Below, piece by piece: positions 12,387 through 22,500 of a stretch of DNA of 64,000 bases. Below the pieces are notes generated by a model. It saw only the letters and a program-made list of their open reading frames with translations, was not told the origin of the DNA and did not search any database. Position 1 is the first letter of the stretch. Every line of letters starts with the position of its first letter. Both the position numbers and the translations under genes were made by a program. The DNA lies in assembly GCF_020085105.1 (NCBI RefSeq), contig NC_058045.1, forward strand, positions 6,648,333 to 6,712,332. Reading direction: 5' to 3'. The stretch is from Siniperca chuatsi (Eukaryota; Chordata; Actinopteri; Centrarchiformes; Sinipercidae).

Positions 12387-13814
12387 ATGTCAGATGCAGA
12401 CTTCCTCACCTCCCCCTCGCCTTCTCCCCCTCCTCTCTTCCACTGCGACTACAGCGACTGGTCTCCCTCCTTCTCCATCATCCCGTCCGTCTACCTGCTG
12501 GCCTTCCTGGTCGGTTGCCTCGGCAACAGCCTGGTGCTGTGGGCCTACCTGGACCGAGCCGAGGGGAGGGGAACGGGGACCGGAGACAAAGCTGGAATGG
12601 GAAAGTTCTGTTGCACTGGCATTTTCAGAACCAGTCAGCAGAACGTTAGCAGTGCTGGTAGAGTTCACCACACGTCATTTCCTCAGAAGAACAAGGAAAA
12701 CTCAGGACAAAGCTGCAGACCCTCCTCTCACTCCTCCACCTCCTCCTCTTATCCTCCCTCCATCCCTCGTCCCTCCCGCTCACTGACAGACTCTCTAATA
12801 GCCAGCTTAGCGTTAGCTGACCTCTGCTTCCTTGTGACTCTCCCTCTGTGGGCGGTCTACACAGCGATGGGCTACCACTGGCCATTTGGGCAACCCCTCT
12901 GCCAAATCAGCAGCTTCCTCACTGCACTCAACATGTATGCCAGCGTGTTCAGCCTGAGCATGCTCAGTGTGGAGCGGTACTGGGTTCTGACTGGACGCCG
13001 GCACTCCAGCCACCATGCCCCACAGAGGTGCCCCAGCAGGGCTTTGTGGATACTTGGAGGGGTGTGGGTGCTGGCGGGGGTGCTGGCACTTCCTGGTTTG
13101 CTGCTGCGCTCTGTCAGGGAGGTGGAGTTAGACCCTGAATCTGAGGATGATTGGCAGCTAGAGCCAATTCATCCTACGGACTCTGGATCAGTCTTCCTCT
13201 CCTGTCAGATGGATTACTCCATGCTCATTGGAGCAGAGCTAGAGGAGACAGATCGAGAGAGGGCGGAGATGTGGTGGACGGCCGCTTTGAGTCTTAAATC
13301 AACTCTTATTGGCTTCCTACTTCCTCTTGTCATCTTGCTGGTCTGCTACTGCTCATTGGCCCAGCTCCTCAGCAGACATTTTGGACGGGGCCCTCGTCCT
13401 GACCGCAGGCGCCAGCGAAGACTCCTCAGGGTCATTGTCACTTTAGTGATGGCTTTCTTCCTGTGCTGGCTGCCGCTGCATGTTAATAAGACTGTTTCCA
13501 TGCTGCTGGAGTTTGGTTTTGTCCCATACTCCTGCTCTTTAGATCAGCTTTTACTGGCTGCTCACCCATATGTCACCTGTTTAGCTTATCTCAACTCCTG
13601 CCTTAACCCTCTCCTGTACGCTGCCTGTGACCCGACATTCAGGAAGAGATGCAGAGGGGCTCTTCTCATGTTGTGCAGCAGAGGTGGAGAGGGAAGGGAG
13701 GGAAAGAAAGACAAAGGAGAGGAAGGGAAAGAAGAAAGGAGCTCAGCTTTTCCCACGCGAACAGAGGAGGGAGAAGAGGAGAGGGTAGGGGAGGTGGGTG
13801 GGGATGATTGCTGA
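12387..13814 (+). CDS. aplnr2: Apelin-receptor-like class A GPCR with expanded intracellular loop 1
   Basis: Single-exon 475-aa receptor (APJ is about 380). The N-terminus (CDYSDWSPSFSIIPSVYLL) resembles the CEYDEW...IP segment of fish apelin receptors. TM1 has GCLGNSLVLW; TM2 SLALADLCFLVTLPLWAVYT; TM3 NMYASVFSLSMLSVERY (ERY for DRY); ECL2 keeps CQMDYSM as in APJ; TM6 has FFLCWLPLHV; TM7 has LNSCLNPLLYAACDP. ICL1 is about 75 residues, Ser/Pro-rich and free of stops, against about 10 in relatives. The tail is Lys/Glu/Gly-rich. Expected role: plasma-membrane receptor for apelin or Toddler/Elabela-type peptides coupled to Gi. It is not a close match to aplnra or aplnrb as I remember them, hence aplnr2 is suggested; exact orthology is less certain than the family. 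An upstream ATG at 12341, in another frame, overlaps this start. Confidence 0.85.
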   Translation: MSDADFLTSPSPSPPPLFHCDYSDWSPSFSIIPSVYLLAFLVGCLGNSLVLWAYLDRAEGRGTGTGDKAGMGKFCCTGIFRTSQQNVSSAGRVHHTSFPQKNKENSGQSCRPSSHSSTSSSYPPSIPRPSRSLTDSLIASLALADLCFLVTLPLWAVYTAMGYHWPFGQPLCQISSFLTALNMYASVFSLSMLSVERYWVLTGRRHSSHHAPQRCPSRALWILGGVWVLAGVLALPGLLLRSVREVELDPESEDDWQLEPIHPTDSGSVFLSCQMDYSMLIGAELEETDRERAEMWWTAALSLKSTLIGFLLPLVILLVCYCSLAQLLSRHFGRGPRPDRRRQRRLLRVIVTLVMAFFLCWLPLHVNKTVSMLLEFGFVPYSCSLDQLLLAAHPYVTCLAYLNSCLNPLLYAACDPTFRKRCRGALLMLCSRGGEGREGKKDKGEEGKEERSSAFPTRTEEGEEERVGEVGGDDC

Positions 13815-13920
13815 GGAGTGAGAGGCCACATGAATCATGGCTCAACACCCAAAAAGATAACTGTTAATCCAGTGATTTCACACTGAGGAACCAGGACATC
13901 AAGTCGTTTTGTTTGTTGAC

Positions 13921-13926
13921 AATAAA
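13921..13926 (+). terminator. AATAAA polyadenylation signal of the GPCR gene
   Basis: Canonical hexamer 107 bp after the stop codon, followed by T/GT-rich sequence (tatgttttttcagcagtttt). Confidence 0.7.
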
Positions 13927-14672
13927 GCAGCATTGTATGTTTTTTCAGCAGTTTTTCAGTGTTGTTGGAGACAATAGACTGAATTCCAAAGTGGCCTAAA
14001 CTCAGACTCTTGATGAAACTGTATCAGATATCAATATTTTCAAAATAAACATCTTTATCAAATGAACATTCATGAGTTCATAGACATGATTCCCTGCTTC
14101 CAATCCACATATTTCCCACAGGAAAGATGCCACCACTTCCTAAAAGATTGTTGAGCCCAGAATCGGTGTCTTGTCAGACCAAATGTTCTCATGTAATCTG
14201 ATCTGTTTCTATATTTTGTACTAGTTCTATACTCTGAGTTGTTTATTGATTTGCGTGGCACTGTTGTTTTTCTATTAAAATAAAGATCATGAAAACTCAC
14301 GTGTCTTTTAATTGTTAAAAATACAGTACATCTATAAATCTGCCTATGTGAAAACTGGTTGAAATTAAGAGGAACAAAATCCAATAGCTCTTAATTATAT
14401 TCAGCAAGTCATTTAAGTTCAATTCTAAGTTGATTTGTCATTTTAAACTGTAAAAAATACAGTTAAAATAAAATAATGTTACATTCGAGCAGACAAAATG
14501 TCAGACAAAACTTAGAAGCATTAAGACAAAAACATAAAACATATGAAGTGTAAAGGTAGTAAGGCAGGTGTTCAAATAAAGTGTACACAACAAAGTAAAA
14601 AGATAACACATAACACATAAACATTCTTACTGTATGTACAAAGTAGCAATAACAATGATGCAAGGTGACAAC

Positions 14673-14706
<34 letters not shown>

Positions 14707-15221
14707 ATGTTAACTAAGAGTGCTGGGTTGCTCTAATAAAATATTTTGGTATGTGAAAATATTACACAGTCTTTATTTTTAATATAAAAAGATTAGTCTT
14801 TGGACTTTTATGCATTTATGGCGACCAGCAGCTTCTAGCCAGTTTAATCAAAACATATTTCTATGTAGGCCTATATCAGGCATTTTTGCCATTTATAAAT
14901 AGCATAAGGCCATTTCTTCTTTTATTTCAAAGAACAAATAAGTAATATTAGTGAGATTCTTCACTGAACATGTTTTAAGCTAATATTTAAATGCCTAATG
15001 AATACGGTCTCTTCTGCAGAAGTAAGTACCGGACCCTGCCCTGAAGGTGGCGCTAATGTACCATTAAACTGTTTGACAGCCTTCATAAAACTCAGAAGAT
15101 TTGCTTGACTACAGACTTGACCCATGCCCTGCTGTTTACATGGTTTACGCAGAACATAAAGGTAGCTTCTCGGTATGCGTTGATCTTACTTATCGATTCT
15201 GCAACATATCACTAAGCTTGT
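13927..15221. other. Intergenic, AT-rich, no gene seen
   Basis: Only short spurious frames. A (GT)n tract is at 14676-14704. Nothing else recognised. Confidence 0.6.
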
Positions 15222-15925
15222 TTCTCTCACCTCAGAAACATTGCAAAAATCCAATCTATTTTAAATCTTACTGATGCAGAAGCTGTTGTACATGCTTTTA
15301 TCTCCTCACGCCTCGATTATTGTAACAGCCTGTTCACTTGTCTTAATCCAAAACCTCTGACACGACTGCAGACTGTACAGAACTCAGCTGCTCGGCTTTG
15401 AACCAGGACCAAGAGGTTCGACCACATCACACCTGTTTCAGCTTCTTTACACTGGCTCCCTGTTTGTTTCAGGATTGATTTTAAGATCTTACTGATTACT
15501 TTTAAGGCTCTTCATGGCCTGGCTCCAGACTATATTTTAGACCTTGTAATCCCTTATGAACCTTCACGCAGTTTGAGAACTTTGGGCAGGGGTCTCCTGT
15601 CTGTTCCTGAGTCCAGGATGAAAACTAAGGGGGACAGAGCTTTTGCTATCAGGGCCCCGAGGCTCTGGAACAACCTGCCCGAAGAAATTAGGTTGTCTGA
15701 GTCAGCGTCTTCATTTAAGTCTCGTCTCAAAACACATTTTTATCTGAAAGCATATCCTGATTTTACCTGAACTGGCTGTTTATTTGATTGCTTTTGTGTT
15801 TTTTTATGTATTTTATTTCTTTATATTTCATCATTCACTGTGGTATTTTATTTCTCTTGTTGTGAAGCACTTTGTACTTTGATAAGTGCTCTATAAATAA
15901 AGTTTTATTATCATTATTATTATTC
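15222..15925 (+). mobile_element. 5'-truncated LINE (L2/Rex1-like) 3' end
   Basis: Encodes the C-terminal region of a non-LTR retrotransposon polyprotein: LRNIAKIQSILN, SRLDYCNSLF, LHWLPVCFRIDFKIL, GDRAFAIRAPRLWNNLPEEI and FKSRLKTHFYLK. One in-frame stop (TGA near 15400) interrupts it. The 3' end has the typical fish LINE tail (gtgctctataaataaagttt) followed by an ATT-rich run. The catalytic reverse-transcriptase core is missing, so this is a dead 5'-truncated copy just upstream of hdac10. Confidence 0.88.
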
Positions 15926-16512
15926 TCTGTCAACTTACTTTTTGCACAGTTTATATTAGAAACTACGGAGGCCCCTAAAGATCACGGCCATTTTTTTTAC
16001 GAGGACTACTTTTGCATTCCCTCATCATACTTTCCTTCTTCCATTCCGTCAGAGCCATATGTGTATTTCCGCTCAGCTGCTCCCAGCAGTATATCAGCTC
16101 ATTGAACTTTATTTTGAACTGAGCGTAAAGTAACCGTTAATGCTGAAACAGGTTTTGGCAGAAAGCCTGTTGCTATAAATGTGAAGCATATTTGATGTTC
16201 CTTATACATACAGCTCCTGATAATGTTCTAACTAATCTCTTCGCAATGGATATCATATAAGGTGAGGTGTCCATAAACAATGCTAAATGCATTAACTTGA
16301 GAATCTAAACGCTACCTTCCATTACAAATAGACATACAGGTCAGAAGGAATGGAAGAAGAAAAGTATTGCGAGGTAAAGCAAAAGATGATCGCCATGACC
16401 TTTAGGGGGCTCCGTAATGCACAGTCTGCTACAGAAACAAACCACTGCACTGCAGAAACGGTAAGTTACCGTATATGTTGCAGTCCACGCAGCTTTCCTG
16501 GTCTGAGGAATA
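15926..16512 (+). promoter_or_regulatory. hdac10 upstream region and 5' UTR
   Basis: 587 bp between a LINE 3' end and the hdac10 start. The transcription start cannot be fixed from sequence. There is no clear TATA box. A possible donor (gaaacg then gtaagt) at 16459/16460 may belong to an alternative 5' UTR exon. An ATG at 16350 opens a 63-codon frame that overlaps the hdac10 start in another phase, so it could act as an upstream ORF if transcribed. Confidence 0.35.
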
Positions 16513-19500
16513 ATGAAGCTGGGAACAGCATTGATTTATGACGAGGAGATGACCAAATACAGCCTGCTGTGGGTTGAGTAAGTAACGCTAACTACACGAC
16601 GACGGTAACCGCACATTTTGGTGCATATAGCTAACTTAAATAAGCCTGAATGAATAATCGAATGTCGGCATACCACAACTGTCTTAACGCTGGGTAACTG
16701 TAGCTACATATAAGCTATTTTCATTCCTCTATGCTCATAGATTGATAAATTAGTGTAAGTTAAGTAATGTTACAGTAACCTGCCGTAAATGAACCGCTAA
16801 CGTTCTAACAGTTGACATTAACGCTAATGTTAAGCCAATTTACCTTACTGCCTGTATCCTGGGGAGCTCAAAGGTTATCAAGGGTTAAATATTTGCTCAT
16901 TTTAACGGATTAGTAAATCATTCCTTCAGATTGATGATTCGTGTCCTCAAATTAGTTAACGTATTATCTGGAGTTAATAGCGTTGTTGTAGTGGTAGGAA
17001 CTGAAGTTGCGGTTTGTTATAGCTAGCCGGGTTGGTTAGTGATGAGCACCCGAAGTGTTAGCTCCAAGCTAACAGTTGTGTCTATGTGTCCTCTAAATAA
17101 ATAAATAAATAAATAAAACCTCACATTAAGAGCGTAAAGTTTTCACATTCACCCTTTAAGTCTTTTTTTTCTCGTCAGTGTCTTTCTCATACAGTTTTAT
17201 TGTTACTCTGCACTCCGTTTCAGCACTTTCTCATTTACTCTTTGCTGGGTAGCTCTTGCTGCTACACTTGGAAGATACAAGATAGATTTATTGAACATTT
17301 TACAACACAGAGTTGTATAATGAGAGTTTGTAGTTCCCTTTATGCTACTCAAAAACAATATACAGTAGATCAGTGAATAAATAATATAAAGTCATATAAA
17401 TAAAACTAATTTACATGGTGGAGTGCTGAGGATGAATTTAGCAGTCTCGCAGCCTGAGGGAAGCTGCTGCTCGGTAGTCTGGTACGACAGCGGCTGCTTC
17501 TGCATCTCTTGCCAGAGGGCAGCAGGGCGAACAGGGCACTGTCCTTTAGAGTCCTAACAGCTCTGTTAATGCACTGCAAAATGAACAGTAGAAGTTTATG
17601 GACAGTTTAAGTGTTTCTATTCAAAGGAGTTTGTTTTTGACTATTTTTTTTACTGAGAGACATTGGTATCGTTCACCTTTTGGCAGTTAGACACAAAGTC
17701 ATATTATTTTTGACAGAATTTCACTTATTTCAGGGGAGATTCTTCTGTTTGTGTTTGTGCCATATGGTTTGTGCCTGCACATAAGTCATGGACAAAACAA
17801 GCAACAACAAAACAAAAAAACAACAACACAGTATTCCTTGTGTGCATTTATATGTATTTTTATTTTACCAATTCATCTTTTTTATTCTAGTTTTTTGTAT
17901 TTATTCAGGGCCACGCGCTCTGCTTCTTGACTTCAGCTTCACTTCTTTTATCTATTCTTTGGGCTGTTTGTGCGCAAAAAGTGCAAACATAAAGTTACTA
18001 AACTACTAAATGTGAGTTTCAAATGATCAAACACAAATTCAGTTGTGCTGAATTAAGATACAGATCAAAGCATTCACTAGTTCATAATATACAAATCTAT
18101 ACAATTCAGCTGCATGGAACATTATTTCCTTTTTCTTCCTCCAGCCCTGCATGTAAGATCGAGGTACCCGAGCGTCTGACAGTGAGTCATGAAGCTTTGG
18201 TCAAGAACGGCCTGGCTGATCGCTGTGTCTCCGTACCTGTCCGCGAGGCGACGGATGCAGACATTCTGCTGGTCCACAGGTTAGTCCTGATGTCGACCAC
18301 CTGGTTCCTCGGTATGAGGCGGAAATAAACCCAAAGTATACCCAAAGTCTCTCTGTACTTTGCTGCTCCCAACAGTGAGGAGTACTTGGAGGCAGTGAAG
18401 AAGACCCCCTATATGACTCTGGAGGACCTGAAGGAGTTCACCCAGCAGTATGGTGACGTCTACTTCCACCCAGTTAGTCCTACACTTAATATTCTTACTA
18501 GCTGAGTTGCAGCTGTTGTCGTTTATCCTTATCTCGCATTTGTTCATTCAGTGGTGGTTGGAGGGACGATTGTCAGGTTGTGGTGATGGAGATAGGTCAG
18601 CTTCACTCCTGGTTTACCATTCCTCTTTCACATTTACTGTCCTAGAACATCTATCACTGTGCCAAGCTGGCTGCAGGGGCCGCACTGCAACTAGTGGACA
18701 ATGTTATGACGGGGAAGGTGAGGAATGGCATGGCTTTGGTCAGGTGAGGCCGCTAACCAGTTAGACACAGCAGTCCTGATATGTACTCTGATGCTAGAGT
18801 GAGTGTGTACGAGTCTCGCTTTTGTGAGGAAGATTGCTTTTGATTTAGTGGTGGAAGGATTAATCTATTTATTGATAAGTTGATAAGGCATGTAATTATT
18901 TGATCATAACTCTGACATTCTAGTAAGTGTTTTACTAATTTGCCATGTACAGCTAGCAAACTCCCGCACTCTGTCAGCACGACCCAATCAATAAGAGTCA
19001 CACCGCAAACACCTGAGAGAGTCACTCCTTCAACAATTAATAAAATACTTGCCTGAAATGAGATGAGCAACGTGTGTTAAGATATAATATAGACATACAA
19101 TACAAACCTGGAAATAACAAGTCCTGGATAGCTCATACAAAATAGCAGGCTAAAAAAGTTAATTTGTCATGTAAAACTTCGAGGGCGGGTCCCAACCTTT
19201 TGAGAATATATAGATTAGCTTTCAGAGATAAATTTGGGATTCGTGGAACTAGAAAAGCATTTAGGGCAACCCCTACCAAATACCAAATATTTGTTTACAG
19301 CTTCACAAATTCTGAATTGGCTTTTTTTTAAAAAACTTTTTATATAATTAAATACCAAATATTAAGCTATTATCTGCTTGTCAGATTAATTAAGAAGTGG
19401 TAAGACATCACTTTGTTCGTTGTATAAGCTAAATGATTTATCAATTACTGGATAAAATCGTGACATGTATATCATTTCTCTGTCATTGTTGACAGACCAC

Positions 19501-22500
19501 CAGGACACCACAGTATGCGCAGTGCTGCCAATGGATTCTGTGTGTTCAATAATGTGGCCATAGCAGCTCGATATGCCAAGCAAAAATATGGGGTTAAAAG
19601 GTAACACGACTTTAGATTATTTTGTTAAAACCTACTGTGTTGGTTCTGCCATCATACACTGTATTTATTTATGTCTTTATGTATTTTCAGGGTGTTGATA
19701 GTGGACTGGGATGTACATCATGGTCAAGGGGTGCAGTACTGCTTTGAAGATGATCCAAGGTGAGTCTTTCCTCATGGAAGGATCCTGAATTTTACATGGG
19801 GATGTTTTCTCCTGGCATAATAAATTCTATAAACTAAACTCCCCCCCCCCAGCGTGCTCTACTTCTCATGGCACCGCTATGAACATCAGAAATTCTGGCC
19901 TCAACTTAGAGAATCAGACTACGACAGTGTTGGTAAAGAGAAAGGGGCAGGATTCAATATAAATGTACCATGGAACAAGGTAAGTAACCACAGAAATACT
20001 TTTAACCTGAATTTATTATAAATCCTACTTTGAAAAGATGTTGCTTGCTTTATCTTAGACTTAACTTTTCTATTGACTGAAAGAATATAATGGAAAGAGG
20101 GTAAAAACTTTACAGAATTTCTGCTTTGACAATAACATAAATGGTCTTTTTCTAAACATACTACAAAACAATTAAAGAAAAAAGTGCACAAAGATCATTT
20201 TTAATGCATTACATTTAAGGCTGCAACTTATGTTAATTATTCATAACCTTTATTGATCAATCAAAGAAGCATGTGATGTATAAAATTATCAATTTTATGA
20301 AACCAGAAAATGTTCCTGTAAGTTTTGTGTTCATGATGTAAAATGTAAAATCCATTATTGAATATCAAATTTGGTACTGATTCATTGTCAGTCACTATTT
20401 GTTAATGAACTAATCCTCTTAGCACTGAGCTCAAATTTGCTTTGAGGGTTGCGTGCACAAGTTTGTGTGTATGCATGTGTTTATTTATGAGGTCCCATTA
20501 TGATATATCAGGTGGGAATGACGAACAGCGACTATCTTTCAGTCTTCTTTCATGTCCTTCTGCCAGTCGCATATGAGGTAAGCCATTTTAGTAAATTCTC
20601 ATTTTGCTAACAGATGGTGATGTGTTGGAGATTACTTATCTGAGCGTGGGATTCTTTGTCACAGTTTTGCCCAGACTTGGTCCTGGTGTGTGCAGGCTTT
20701 GACTCAGCCATCGGCGACCCTGAGGTACTGGATACAACATTACAATAATAAAGCTTGAAATGCAATTGCAGTATTGCTGCAGATTTTTGTATATATATTA
20801 AATGCAACAGCTTTGCCATAAATTCTACTTTACGTTGTTCAGTTTTTGGTGACATTGTCAGAAATGTGTAAATTCAATTATATGTTTATTACTGAGGTCA
20901 TAATTAAAGCTGGTGTTGTACTGGACTACATTATAGTGAGAGGTGTTTCTATTATGTCCTGTTTACATACATGAGGGGGGCAGAATATTAGAAACATCTC
21001 AATATAATGCAATCCAGTACAACATCATCACTATGACCTCAATGTTAAAACATGCGACCTCCATGATAGAGAAAAAAACTGATCATTGTGGCAGAACAGT
21101 TGTATTGGATTGTGAGTACTGTAAAACTCTGTGTCCAGTCTGTTTACTACCGTGTGGACATTATATGGTAAACTGACTTCAGTGGATGATTAAAGCGATT
21201 GTGATTGTCTTAATTTTCAGGGTGAAATGTGTGCCAGCCCAGACATCTTCGCCCACCTCACTCACCTCCTGATGAACCTCGCAGGAGGGAAACTGTGTGC
21301 TGTGCTGGAGGTCAGGCCACACAACATATACTTTACACCAACACAACATGAAACAATCTCACTAACTTCTTCAAATGTATCACCTTCCCTCCTGGAGACA
21401 CCATCAGTTCTGTTGTTTTCTCTGCTGCGCATTGTACCCATTGGATTATTTTTACGACGAGTGCGTTAGGAATGACCATAATGGCCGACAACACGAGTGT
21501 CTAATCTATCAGTACATATAATCCATGTGCATATTTCTGTTACTTTTCATAGTACTAGCAGTCTGTGAAAGTACCACATATTGCTACCATCATGTTGGAG
21601 GAACATTAGGTTGTAAAAGGTTTGATTGTGTGAATGTTTTCCAGGGAGGATACAACTTGACTTCCCTCCCCCAGTCTGTGTGCCAAACAGTTCAAACTTT
21701 GCTTGGAGATCCTGCGCCTCGACCTGCAAACCTCGACGGTCCCTGTAAAAGGTCTGTCTCACCCAAGCCCCCAGGAAGTGTGCCAGGCTTTGAAGCCAAT
21801 TTGACATAGTGGCCAAACCGTGTAATTACAACTTCCGGGTTCGTCACGTGCTGCACATGGGCCCATAAGGACTTTTTCCCATAGACTTACAGTGTGAAAG
21901 AAGCGGCTGCAAAAAGGTGGATACATTGAATGACTCGTTTCACTATCAGAATTTGATCCATTCGGTCTGATAACATTTGGAAAGTCTAGAAGGTTAAATC
22001 ATTTTATCCCCGTTCAAGTTAGCGGAGGGCTAAACCAGAAGTTAGCCAGCTCGGGCCGGGGGAGTCTCTAGTGTGGTTGCTCTTGAGGCTCCACAATGTG
22101 GAAGATTCGAGTATTTTTAAACCGGGAAGTCGAACCATTTTGGCTTCATGTGCCACTGAGCAGCTTTCATAGGAATGAACGGGGCCCCATCTCCGACGCT
22201 GTATCCAGTTCTCTTTATACATCCATGGTCTCACCATTAGTCATATTTATGTGTCAAACCTTATCTTGTCTGTGTGTGTGTACTTTATGTAACTGTAGTG
22301 AATTTATTTTTCTCTTTTCAGCGCACTTGAGTCCCTTTACTGTGTCCGATCAGCTCATAGGCAGTACTGGTCCTGCCTCAAACATGCAGGTATAACATCC
22401 ACATTATTCTTTTTGAGCTATCCCTTAAAGTGCCAGTGTGTAGGATTTAGTGGCATCTAGCAGGGAAACTGCAGTTTGCAACCATTTGAATACCGCTCAG

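Noticed and set aside
12390-12885. Several minus-strand frames opposite the GPCR
   Set aside because: Shadow frames caused by the pyrimidine-rich coding strand; no family match.
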